64,000 nucleotides of DNA, taken from the NCBI GenBank assembly GCA_964538025.1, contig CAZICZ010000001.1:186001-250000 (forward strand). The letters are read 5' to 3'. The stretch comes from UBA5078 sp964538025 (GTDB lineage: Bacteria > Pseudomonadota > Gammaproteobacteria > Pseudomonadales > Pseudohongiellaceae). Both the position numbers and the translations under genes were made by a program. A model generated the notes under the pieces. The model ran no database searches. It had not been told where the DNA came from and worked only from the letters and a program-made list of their open reading frames with translations. Of this stretch, positions 53,974-61,738 are shown one piece after another (the first letter of the stretch is position 1; every line of letters begins with the position of its first letter).

Positions 53974-54269
53974 GCACTGAAGCGTTCGCCGGTCACCTCC
54001 CGCACGCATCCCGCCTCACACACAAAGAACCTGGTGGCGATCGCGAGCGGGGCTGGACGGTGCGTCACCATCACCGTGGTGAGCGCCTGCGCCTGTATGC
54101 CCTGAAGCACGAATTTCTCAACCGAGGGGTCCAGATTCGCCGTCGCTTCGTCCAGAAACAGAAACCGTGCCTGATGATAGAACGCGCGTGCGAGCAGGAC
54201 CCGCTGCGCCTGCCCCGCCGACAGCAGTGAGCCCATGTCGCCGACCAGCGAGTCATAGCCCAAAGGCAT
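53970..54269 (-). pseudogene. C-terminal remnant of a peptide-exporting ABC ATPase (CvaB-type)
   Basis: Only 99 residues remain. MPLGYDSLVGDMGSLL followed by SAGQAQRVLLARAFYHQ and FLFLDEATANLD is the D-loop/signature/Walker B half of a microcin/bacteriocin exporter ATPase; in such proteins M-P-M-G-Y-N-T-L-V-G-D-M-G comes right before the signature. The Walker A, transmembrane and peptidase parts are missing. The upstream neighbour is the 5' remnant of the matching membrane-fusion gene in another frame, overlapping by 17 bases, so an internal deletion fused the two. The fragment cannot hydrolyse ATP. Confidence 0.87.
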
Positions 54270-54588
54270 TGCGGTGCACGGTGGCGAGCCGCTGTCCCGT
54301 CTGCACCGACTCGCCCTCTGCCACCCACCACTGCGTGAGAATGCCCGGCGCGGGGCTCATGACCTTCACGACGCCACGAGCCGGGTCGACAATACCGCGC
54401 ACCTGAACGGTCTGTTTGAGGGGAACACGCCACGCGAGAAGCAGCGCAACAAGGCACACCGCGGCCAGCACCAGCGTCATGCCCAGAAGGGAGGGAGGCA
54501 CATAAAAGACGGGATCCCCAAAGCGGGCATCACGCTGGGCCGCAAGGGCCTGAAAGCGAAAAAGCGAAACATCCCTGCGCGGACTCAT
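54253..54588 (-). pseudogene. N-terminal remnant of a HlyD/CvaA-type membrane-fusion protein
   Basis: 111 residues: cytoplasmic N-terminus LFRFQALAAQRDARFGDPVF, one transmembrane helix (about 35-52) and the first biotinyl-lipoyl-like strand set GVVKVMSPAPGILTQWWVAEGESVQTGQRLATV. This is the beginning of a CvaA/HlyD-family protein, normally about 400 residues. After HRNAFGL it stops, where the frame runs into the ABC ATPase remnant. The rest of the coiled-coil and C-terminal domains is gone. It is the 5' side of the deletion described for the ABC remnant. Confidence 0.85.
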
Positions 54589-54603
54589 TGGGGTCTCCCA
54601 AGG

Positions 54604-54622
54604 CTTTCATTCCATGAAAGCG
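54604..54622. promoter_or_regulatory. 8-bp inverted repeat in the divergent region before the multicopper oxidase
   Basis: GCTTTCAT (54604-54611) and ATGAAAGC (54615-54622) are perfectly inverted around TCC. The site is 50 bases upstream of the -10-like TATACT (54673-54678) of the multicopper oxidase and 15 bases upstream of the HlyD remnant start, so it could be an operator surviving from the lost exporter operon or one for the oxidase. Confidence 0.35.
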
Positions 54623-54672
54623 GTAGTCTCAGCATAGGAATGGCATGGATTCCCCGTCAAACGCCGCGCGGC

Positions 54673-54678
54673 TATACT
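54673..54678 (+). promoter_or_regulatory. -10 element TATACT of the multicopper oxidase gene
   Basis: TATACT lies 33 bases before the ATG at 54712. No good -35 hexamer is seen 16-18 bp upstream (TTCCCC at 54651 is the nearest), so an activator may be needed. Confidence 0.45.
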
Positions 54679-54711
54679 GTCGCCCTTCTCTTCTGATGGC
54701 AGCAGTTTCCG

Positions 54712-56247
54712 ATGGTTTCCAGGCGTAGCACACTGAAGGGCCTCAGCCTCGCGGTCGCCGGCGGCGTGCTACTTCCGCGCTGGCCTGCCATCGCGCAGGG
54801 CCCCGACCCCTTTCCGACGCCCTTGCGCCTACCGCCCCTTCTGGAGGGCGTGATGCGCGATGGCGTGCGCGAATTCGATCTGCGCCTGCAGACAGGTGAA
54901 TCCCGTTTTCTGCCCTCCCTCATCACACCGACCTTCGGCATCAACGGCGATTATCTGGGGCCGACACTGAAGATGCGCCGGGGGGATCACGTGCGCATGA
55001 ACGTCACCAATGCGCTGCCCGAACCCAGCAATCTGCACTGGCACGGCCTTCTGGTTCCCGCGGTGTGTGACGGAGGCGCGACGCGCGTGGTGGCCCCGGG
55101 GGAAACCTGGCGTCCCGATTTCGAGATTCGGCAACCGGCCGCCACCCACTGGTATCACTCCCATCTGATGGAGCAGACAGGACCGCAGGTGTACAAGGGG
55201 CTTGCCGGCATGCTGCTGGTGGAGGATGAGACCACTGAGGCACTGGAGCTGCCGTCGGAGTATGGGGTCGACGATATTCCGCTGATAGTGCAGGACCGCA
55301 ATTTCAATGCGGACGGCAGCCTGCGCTATGTCACAGAGTATGCCGACCAGATCAAGGGCATTCAGGGCAACACGATTCTCGTCAATGGCACCGTGACGCC
55401 GCACTTTGTCGCAACCCGCGCACTCCTGCGCCTGCGCATTCTCAATGCCGCCAACGCCCGCACGTTCCAGTTTGGCTTTGCCGATGAACGGCGGTTCCTG
55501 CAGATCTCCAGCGACGGCGGCCTGCTGGAATCCCCGTTGCCGCGCACCCGGCTGATTCTGGCGCCTGCCGAGCGGGCAGACATCCTGCTCGATGTCAGCG
55601 ATGGTGCCCCGGTGACACTTGTCAGCCATGGCATTGCGAACAACTACCCGGACTACCCCGGTGCCATGAGCCAGTTCCTGCGCGAGATCGACACTCAGGC
55701 GTTCGAGATTCTGTCGATCCGCCCCCAGTCCTCGCTTGTGCGCGCGGGCAGCGTGCCTCCCGTGCTGACCGAGATTGCGCCACTGAATGCCTCTCTTGCC
55801 GTTCGCACGCGTCGGCTGGATCTGATGATGGGGGGCGGGCATCGCAGCGGAGAGGACAGCGGCCCGCACAGCGGGAGACGCACGGGCTTTGGGGGCGGCT
55901 TTGGCGGCGGCAGCTATGCCATCAACGGACGCCGCATGGCGATGGATTACATCAACGAACGGGTGCCGCTAGGGGAACTGGAAATCTGGGAACTGTTCAA
56001 CCGCGCGCCGATGACTCACCCGATTCACATACACAATGCGCAGTTTCGAGTGCTCGACCGGGATGGGGAGGCGCCCCCCGAAGAGGAGCGTGGTTTCAAG
56101 GACACGGTGCGGGTGCGCTCAGGAGAGCTGGTGCGCGTGCTCGTCCGCTTCGATCACTATGCCGACCCTGAGCATCCTTACATGTACCACTGCCACATGC
56201 TCGAACACGAAGACCGCGGCATGATGGGGCAGTTCGTGGTGGTGTGA
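54712..56247 (+). CDS. Tat-exported multicopper oxidase (CotA/CueO/laccase-like)
   Basis: 511 residues. The N-terminus VSRRSTLKGLSLAVAGG is a Tat signal (twin Arg at 4-5). All four copper-binding blocks are present: HWH (109-111), HWYHSH (146-151), HPIHIH (about 437) and the C-terminal block Y-H-C-H-M-L-E-H with Cys494 and a Met (504) ten residues later as probable T1 axial ligand. A glycine-rich insert GFGGGFGGGSY lies near residue 397. It oxidises Cu(I), bilirubin-like or phenolic substrates with O2 in the periplasm. CopCD lie 4 kb away, so a link to copper defence is possible but not shown. Confidence 0.93.
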   Translation: MVSRRSTLKGLSLAVAGGVLLPRWPAIAQGPDPFPTPLRLPPLLEGVMRDGVREFDLRLQTGESRFLPSLITPTFGINGDYLGPTLKMRRGDHVRMNVTNALPEPSNLHWHGLLVPAVCDGGATRVVAPGETWRPDFEIRQPAATHWYHSHLMEQTGPQVYKGLAGMLLVEDETTEALELPSEYGVDDIPLIVQDRNFNADGSLRYVTEYADQIKGIQGNTILVNGTVTPHFVATRALLRLRILNAANARTFQFGFADERRFLQISSDGGLLESPLPRTRLILAPAERADILLDVSDGAPVTLVSHGIANNYPDYPGAMSQFLREIDTQAFEILSIRPQSSLVRAGSVPPVLTEIAPLNASLAVRTRRLDLMMGGGHRSGEDSGPHSGRRTGFGGGFGGGSYAINGRRMAMDYINERVPLGELEIWELFNRAPMTHPIHIHNAQFRVLDRDGEAPPEEERGFKDTVRVRSGELVRVLVRFDHYADPEHPYMYHCHMLEHEDRGMMGQFVVV

Positions 56248-56307
56248 GGGCCCAAGCAAAAAAACACCCTGACAGAGGCAACACCACACAGCCCGGTTGC
56301 GCGCTGC

Positions 56308-56357
56308 GTATCAGGTGTATCACCCCTGTATCACTGTTACACCTTCTGAGCGTATCA
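56308..56357 (+). promoter_or_regulatory. array of four direct GTATCA repeats, probable enhancer of the pilus operon
   Basis: GTATCA occurs at 56308-56313, 56317-56322, 56328-56333 and 56352-56357, always in the same orientation. One copy sits inside the palindrome GGTGTATCACC, and AGGTGTA/TACACCT form a wider inverted repeat. The array is about 130-180 bp upstream of the predicted sigma-54 start site, the normal range for an enhancer-binding protein. The NtrC-type regulator encoded at the far end of the locus is the likely binder. Confidence 0.6.
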
Positions 56358-56420
56358 CCCTCTTCAACCTCCCCCAGTATTGCGCCACACATTTTTAGCT
56401 ATCAGAAATCTAGCTTTAAA

Positions 56421-56433
56421 AATCAATAAGATA
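56421..56433 (+). promoter_or_regulatory. candidate IHF-binding site
   Basis: AATCAATAAGATA matches the IHF core WATCAANNNNTTR with one mismatch and lies in a very AT-rich stretch (56395-56460) between the GTATCA array and the -24/-12 promoter, where IHF bending typically helps an activator reach sigma-54 polymerase. A TATCAGA/TCTGATA inverted repeat flanks the same stretch. Confidence 0.45.
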
Positions 56434-56459
56434 AAAAAATTAAATCTGATAAAAAAAAT

Positions 56460-56474
56460 TGGCCCGCTTCTTGG
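56460..56474 (+). promoter_or_regulatory. sigma-54 (-24/-12) promoter of the chaperone-usher operon
   Basis: TGGCCC-GCTTC-TTGG matches the sigma-54 consensus TGGCAC-N5-TTGC at all but two positions, with the GG and GG/GC dinucleotides exactly 12 bp apart. Transcription would start near 56486, 39 bases ahead of the first ATG with its GAGGAG ribosome site. Confidence 0.7.
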
Positions 56475-56524
56475 ATTACATAGATCCGATTTCGATCCAT
56501 CTTAATAAAACGAGGAGACTTACC

Positions 56525-57073
56525 ATGATTACACGTAAACTTTTGCTGTCTGTTTTTGCAGGCCTTTCACTGATGAGTTTGGTATCAGGCGCAGCCTTTG
56601 CACAAACCACTGACGGATCATTGGGCGCCACAAGCACGGGCCAAGTAGACCTTGACCTCGAAGTCACTGACAGTGTCGAAATCACTTCACTGAACTCAAT
56701 TGACTTTGGCAGCTACGGCGGCGGCGACACTGGCGGCATCAATGAAGAAATCGGCTTCTGCGTCTATGTCAATGGCGGTGACGGCTATACCATCACGCCA
56801 AGCAGCGCAAATGGCGATTTTATCCTGATCGGGGATGCAGGTCAGGACGAAATTGAATACACAGTCAAATTAGCCGGTGCAGGCAGCGGTGCAGGTGCAG
56901 CCAGTGCTGTTCCCTACAACAATGCCAGTGCTGAGTTCAAGGGCAGTGTGCGACGCGACTGCAATGGCAGCGATAATGCTTCCCTTGACGTCAGTATCGA
57001 AGAGCAGGAGATTCGTGATGCCAGCACCGACACATACGCTGACACCCTTATCCTTCTGGTAAATCCTGTATAA
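56525..57073 (+). CDS. fimbrial major subunit-like protein (DUF4402-like)
   Basis: 182 residues from the ATG with GAGGAG 8 bases upstream; signal peptide ends at AFA (about 25). The mature part is Gly/Ser/Thr-rich and beta-type. SLNSIDFGSYGGGD, FCVYVN, FKGSVRRDCNGSDN and a final strand ADTLILLVNPV recur in the second half of the next gene; the two Cys are likely disulfide-bonded. Small size, first position and strong ribosome site point to the major structural subunit of the surface fibre. No named pilin family is certain. Confidence 0.75.
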   Translation: MITRKLLLSVFAGLSLMSLVSGAAFAQTTDGSLGATSTGQVDLDLEVTDSVEITSLNSIDFGSYGGGDTGGINEEIGFCVYVNGGDGYTITPSSANGDFILIGDAGQDEIEYTVKLAGAGSGAGAASAVPYNNASAEFKGSVRRDCNGSDNASLDVSIEEQEIRDASTDTYADTLILLVNPV

Positions 57074-57086
57074 GGCAAACCTTTCG

Positions 57087-58112
57087 ATGACCATGCGCAA
57101 AAGCTTAGGGATGAGCTTCTCGCGCATGACACCAGAAGTGGAAAGCATGCACGTTTTTTTCAGCTTTTTAACCGCGTTTTTCCTGTGGGGGATACCCCTG
57201 CAAAGCCATGCCGACTATATCGAAATTGAAACCATCGCGGATTTTAATTTCGGCACCTGGAGCATGGCGGGCAACCTGCGGATGCAAAAACTGCATTGCA
57301 TTGGTTCTTCAGATACACCGCGCAGAAGTGGCTGGAACGCACGGGATCAAAAAATAGCTTATCACGTCACGGCAAACAGCCTCTCTGACCCAAGCACTTT
57401 TAATCTGTACCGTGATGGTGTAGTTAGCGCGCTCCCCACACGAAAAATCCCGATCCGGCTTTATCACGAAGACATCATGGCGGGAAATGGCCCGGAGCAA
57501 TTACAGGCATCCCAGCGCGAGAGCCATGCTCATCTCGGCCAATTTCTTACTTGCCCTTCGGGCATTAACTCGGCCGTGACCATCGAAATTGATGCCGCCG
57601 CACTGGAAGATGTCGAATCCGGTGTGTACCAGGAAACGTTCCGTGTACTTGCCGAAAATTCGGACGACAGCCAAGAAACATTTTTCACTGTTTCCCTGTC
57701 CGTCCACAACGGGTCTTCCGTGCAGCTTTCGGGGCTGAATACGATTCAGTTCGGAAGCTACATTGGCCCAGGAAACCTGTTGACGCAGGAAACGTTTTGC
57801 GTGCACTCATCATCCCCAGGAGGGGGGTTCACGCTGCAAATTACCCCCTTGCTCGGAAGTGGAAGCGCGTTCACGCTCGTCTCAGATTTGACGGGCGACG
57901 TCATCCCGTTCCACGTATCGCTGTCGTCTTCAGGCTCCGCTGCGGCGGCTGTCACGCCAGGTGAGCGAATGTCGGGAACCGGCAGCGCGGCACTGAACTG
58001 CAATGCCCTTGATAATGTCAGTCTTGAGATCCTGATCGAGGCTGTGGATTTAGAAGCCGCATCGAGCGGTCGCTACACTCAATCACTTGTGCTTCTTGTG
58101 GAACCAACCTGA
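57087..58112 (+). CDS. two-domain fimbrial subunit, possible tip adhesin
   Basis: 341 residues. The start could also be ATG 57147, which gives a conventional signal peptide (MHVFFSFLTAFFLWGIPLQSHA). Residues ~45-215 form a first beta domain (IADFNFGTWSM; Cys in KLHCIGSS and FLTCPSG). Residues ~218-341 form a second domain that parallels the preceding subunit: GLNTIQFGSY, TFCVHSSS, GSAALNCNALDNVSLEI, YTQSLVLLVEPT. A receptor-binding domain followed by a pilin domain is the plan of a tip adhesin, but the two halves could also simply be tandem pilin domains. Confidence 0.72.
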   Translation: MTMRKSLGMSFSRMTPEVESMHVFFSFLTAFFLWGIPLQSHADYIEIETIADFNFGTWSMAGNLRMQKLHCIGSSDTPRRSGWNARDQKIAYHVTANSLSDPSTFNLYRDGVVSALPTRKIPIRLYHEDIMAGNGPEQLQASQRESHAHLGQFLTCPSGINSAVTIEIDAAALEDVESGVYQETFRVLAENSDDSQETFFTVSLSVHNGSSVQLSGLNTIQFGSYIGPGNLLTQETFCVHSSSPGGGFTLQITPLLGSGSAFTLVSDLTGDVIPFHVSLSSSGSAAAAVTPGERMSGTGSAALNCNALDNVSLEILIEAVDLEAASSGRYTQSLVLLVEPT

Positions 58113-58634
58113 ATGCGCCGTAGAACACTGTACACCTTACGAGTCCTCGCGATGCATGCCTTGTGTGCGCTTGGCGTGCTGTCCCTCCCGGCATCTGCGC
58201 AGCAGACGCAGGGCAGTCTCGCGACTGAGAGCAATGGCACCTTGTCGATGTCCTTCGAAAAGCGCGCGGGTCGTGTCGATGGCGTCACAGTGCTGCCCGC
58301 CAGCGAGGAACTTGTCACCTTGCGTCTTCCCGAGTCTGCCGTGGCCGCTCTGAACAATACTGGCGTCGCGCAATTCCCGCTCTGCATTGTGGGCGCCAGT
58401 AAAAATGGCATTTCTCTCCAGCAACCGTTGGGCAGACAGCGCAGACTCATTAGCGCGACAGGATTTCCGATAGAGTTTCAGGTGAGCCTCGTCCCCACAC
58501 CATCACGCTCTGATGAAGATGAGATGTGTGAGGGAGGCTCGTTGATTGAAGTGCAGGTCACTACCAGGCGCAATGCGCGCGACCTCGATACCTCCTTAAT
58601 TGGAGAAATTCCGATTCTCATCGTCAGTGAATAG
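58113..58634 (+). CDS. third fimbrial subunit-like protein
   Basis: 173 residues; the ATG follows the previous stop with no gap (TGAATG). The signal peptide ends at ASA (about 29). The mature start QQTQGSLATESNGTLSMSFE parallels QTTDGSLGATSTGQVDLDLE of the major subunit, and it ends in a similar strand (IPILIVSE). Two Cys (FPLCIV, EMCEGG) are spaced as in the other subunits. It is probably a minor or adaptor subunit of the same fibre. Confidence 0.68.
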   Translation: MRRRTLYTLRVLAMHALCALGVLSLPASAQQTQGSLATESNGTLSMSFEKRAGRVDGVTVLPASEELVTLRLPESAVAALNNTGVAQFPLCIVGASKNGISLQQPLGRQRRLISATGFPIEFQVSLVPTPSRSDEDEMCEGGSLIEVQVTTRRNARDLDTSLIGEIPILIVSE

Positions 58635-58645
58635 GGAGTCTATTG

Positions 58646-59362
58646 ATGCCAATTTCCAGACTGACTACGTTTTTTTTCGTGAGCGCCTCATTGCTGTCTA
58701 GCGTCACAAGCCATGCCGATTTGATTGTCAGCCGCTCGATCGTAGAAATGGCAACAGGCGAAACCCGTGCAGATCTTGTGCTTATCAACAGTGACGACAC
58801 ACAAACGTTGTACGTGCAGGTGGAGCCTTTTTATGTCAGCCAGCCCGGAGAGACGGGGCAAGAGCTGATTGCCCTGACGGCAGAGGACAATAGAGGCTTA
58901 CTGGTGTCACCGAACCGGCTTGCCATCGCACCCGGCGGAAGAAGTCTTGTCAGAATCCTCAACTTGAACGAAGACAGCGCGGTGGAGCGAATTTACCGGG
59001 TCAATTTCACGCCAGTGACGCCTCCCGTGGAACTGGAGGCCGCCGACGATAACGCAGTCCGCTCTGCGCTTGATGTTGTGGTGGCATATCAGGTGCTGAT
59101 TATGATGCGCCCCGAAAATCCAAATCCGGTGCATGCCATTGCGCGTCTGGGCGCGGCTGCCAAGTTCACCAATGATGGCAACACGAATTACCTCCTGACC
59201 GACGGCAGCCAATGCAATCCAAGTGACATCGAGCAGTGCCAGACATTGCCAGACCGGCGCATGTACCCCGGCAATCAGTGGGCACTAGAGCTCCCCTTTG
59301 ATGGCCCGTTCAATTACAGCATTCGCACACCCGACGGCATCAGCGCACACAAGTTTGACTAA
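58646..59362 (+). CDS. periplasmic pilus chaperone (PapD-like, alpha/archaic type)
   Basis: The ATG has GGGAG 7 bases upstream; 238 residues with a signal peptide ending at SHA (about 25). DLIVSRSIVEMATGETRADLVLINSDDTQTLYVQVEPFYV is the first strand set of a PapD-type N-terminal immunoglobulin domain; LLVSPNRLAIAPGGRSLVRILNLN is the conserved G1-strand block, with Arg available for capping subunits. The C-terminal domain includes Cys in SQCNPSDIEQCQTLPD, a disulfide loop. It would fold and cap the three upstream subunits before usher delivery. Confidence 0.87.
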   Translation: MPISRLTTFFFVSASLLSSVTSHADLIVSRSIVEMATGETRADLVLINSDDTQTLYVQVEPFYVSQPGETGQELIALTAEDNRGLLVSPNRLAIAPGGRSLVRILNLNEDSAVERIYRVNFTPVTPPVELEAADDNAVRSALDVVVAYQVLIMMRPENPNPVHAIARLGAAAKFTNDGNTNYLLTDGSQCNPSDIEQCQTLPDRRMYPGNQWALELPFDGPFNYSIRTPDGISAHKFD

Positions 59363-59373
59363 GGCGATGTCCA

Positions 59374-61722
59374 ATGAAAGTGTCTTACCCGCTGCTGATG
59401 ATCTTGCTTTTCAGCGTGCCAGTGACCGCTGCCGAATGGGTCCCTCCCGGTTTTGAGTCCCTCAATGATCCCCAAACGACGCTCGTGGATCTCAGTTTCG
59501 GGGGCGAGGTAATCGGCAGTGTCATGGTGAATTTCACGCAGGAAACGCTGCAATTCATCGAGCCCGAATCGGTCACCGCGCTCATCCCCGATCTGATAGA
59601 TCCGCTGCTGATCGCGCAATTGATGCAACGCGATTTCAGCACGAACACACAGCGGCTGTGTTACTCAGGATTTCAGCTCGATTGCGGCACGCTTAGTCCC
59701 GATGATGTGGACATCATATTTGATCGGGACAGACTGACGCTGTGGCTTTTCATCGCGCCTGCGTACTTGCAAACCCGGGCACCGCAAGATGTGCGCTTTC
59801 TGCCCGACGCCGATGCAGGGGCGTCCTTTTATAGCGCGAATGCGCTCTATTTCAGCGGTTCTCCAGACACAGATTATGTGTACAACCTGTACACCAACGC
59901 GCAATTCGCCTGGGGAGAAAATCACCTGGTTGCACGCACGAGCCTCACAGAGGAATCCGTGCTTGTTGATCAATTGTCATTAGGTCGCAATTACCGTGGC
60001 CGACACCTTGAACTGGGCCTTTTTCGGGGGAACGCAGAAAGTTTCAGTTTTTTCCCGACAGCCCAATTCCTGGGACTGAACCTCGAGAGCTCTCTGCTGT
60101 CCCTGCAAAATACCGCCCAGTATCAAGGCACGCAGATCACCCTGTTTCTGCCCACTCGCAGCCGCGTGGAATTGTTCAGCGAGGGGCGCCTGATGAGCGC
60201 CCGTGATTACGATTCCGGCAACCAGATCATCGACACCTCCCTGCTACCCGGGGGGTCCTACGAATTGGAAATCCATATTACCGATGCGAGTGGAAGCACG
60301 CGTGTGGAGTATCAGTATTTCTCCAAAACGTCCCGCCTGCCCCCAATTGATTCCCCACAATATTTTCTTCAAGTGGGACGTCAATACCAGACTGGGATTC
60401 CCCTGTCCGAGCAAACCGACACGGCGGCTTTGTTGCGCAGCGGCTTCAATCGTCGACTCGGAGATAACACGGGCCTGCGAGCTGGCATGTCTGTGTCTCA
60501 TAACTCCTGGTTGATTGAAACCGGGGTCTTTCGAATGGGCCGAGGATGGGAAGTACAAGCGGGTGTCGCCCGAGACAATTTGGGCGCTCGGGGCATTGAG
60601 GCGGGAATGACATGGCGCCCCTGGATTGTCAGTATCATGGCGAATTACCGCAAGGTAAGCGGAGGATCCCCAAATTCCGTGTTGCGACAGGATCGGACGC
60701 AAAGTCAGATTTCACTAGAGCTGCCTATCGGCTCGGGAAGCATTTCGTTTTTTTCTCGCTCATTAAGCAGTAGCGTGAGCAAAGGAAACGACATCAACAG
60801 GGGAATTCGTTGGCGCAGTGACAGTTGGCGGGGAGCCAGATCCGTTGGAAACGCCAGCCTGGAAATTGCCCAGTATTCGGGCAAACCGTTCTACCTGCTG
60901 AACCTTTCGTGGCGAATTGGTCGCAATAATGGCAACGATACTTTTTCACCACAGTGGATCAAGAACGAGAACGAGAGTTCCATTCGCGGCACTCTCGAGT
61001 CCAGCTGGCAACCACGAGGGGAACCAACCACAGTGCTATCAGTCCGCGCGAACAAACAGACACAGGAGAGTGTAGAGGCGCGACTGCACCACGAGGGGAA
61101 GGGACTCGGCGGAGACCTGACAATGCGACGCGACCTGACCACCCGCACACAGACCACTTTCGGAAATTTCAGCAATTCATTTGCGATCGCAGAAAACGGA
61201 CTCAGCCTCAGTGGCGCCCGATCAGCGGAAAGCGGGTTTGCGGTTAGCGTCGAAGGCGGAGGGTCACAGGAAATCTTTGACGTGCTCGTGGACGGAGTTG
61301 CTCGTACACAAGTTAAATCTAGAGAGCGAACGCTGCTGCCACTGTCACCGTATCGCAGCTACTCCATTGAGTTACGCGCCGCGGGAGACAAGATCATCAC
61401 CCTGGATAAAGGGGCACAAGAACGCGTTCTCTATCCCGGCAACATCATAGGTCTGCACTGGGAAGCAGCAACGGCGTATATCGGTTATGGAAAACTCGTC
61501 GATGAAAACGGAGAAGGCATCAGTAATGGACTGCTTGAGAATGCCTCAGGTCTGGCGATCACGGAGCAGGATGGTTTATTCCAGGCGGAGTTGCTCACCA
61601 CCACTCATGAGTTGATCGTGCGTCGGCGCGAGACCTCCTGCGTCGCACAGGTGCCTGCAGTGGAAACGGAGCGCTTGCTTAATTCTCTCGGGACGCTAAT
61701 TTGCCGGGAAATGGAGAAGTAA
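59374..61722 (+). CDS. outer-membrane usher (TcfC/CooC type)
   Basis: 782 residues with a signal peptide ending at VTA (about 19). The first ~130 residues form a periplasmic N-domain (with CYSGFQLDCG, likely disulfide), followed by a long barrel with strand-like repeats and, at the C-terminus, YPGNIIGLHWEAATAYIGYGKLVDENGEGISN, matching the carboxypeptidase-like CooC/TcfC C-domain as I know it. This is the usher layout of CS1/CFA-I-type alpha fimbriae. It would secrete and assemble the fibre on the cell surface. No further subunit gene follows; the next gene is convergent. Confidence 0.87.
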   Translation: MKVSYPLLMILLFSVPVTAAEWVPPGFESLNDPQTTLVDLSFGGEVIGSVMVNFTQETLQFIEPESVTALIPDLIDPLLIAQLMQRDFSTNTQRLCYSGFQLDCGTLSPDDVDIIFDRDRLTLWLFIAPAYLQTRAPQDVRFLPDADAGASFYSANALYFSGSPDTDYVYNLYTNAQFAWGENHLVARTSLTEESVLVDQLSLGRNYRGRHLELGLFRGNAESFSFFPTAQFLGLNLESSLLSLQNTAQYQGTQITLFLPTRSRVELFSEGRLMSARDYDSGNQIIDTSLLPGGSYELEIHITDASGSTRVEYQYFSKTSRLPPIDSPQYFLQVGRQYQTGIPLSEQTDTAALLRSGFNRRLGDNTGLRAGMSVSHNSWLIETGVFRMGRGWEVQAGVARDNLGARGIEAGMTWRPWIVSIMANYRKVSGGSPNSVLRQDRTQSQISLELPIGSGSISFFSRSLSSSVSKGNDINRGIRWRSDSWRGARSVGNASLEIAQYSGKPFYLLNLSWRIGRNNGNDTFSPQWIKNENESSIRGTLESSWQPRGEPTTVLSVRANKQTQESVEARLHHEGKGLGGDLTMRRDLTTRTQTTFGNFSNSFAIAENGLSLSGARSAESGFAVSVEGGGSQEIFDVLVDGVARTQVKSRERTLLPLSPYRSYSIELRAAGDKIITLDKGAQERVLYPGNIIGLHWEAATAYIGYGKLVDENGEGISNGLLENASGLAITEQDGLFQAELLTTTHELIVRRRETSCVAQVPAVETERLLNSLGTLICREMEK

Positions 61723-61738
61723 TTTATGGCGGAAGATG

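Noticed and set aside
53970..54588. Two small functional genes (mini-ABC ATPase and mini-HlyD)
   Set aside because: Each is exactly one end of a much longer known protein, in the correct operon order, with the missing parts contiguous; a deletion scar explains both better.
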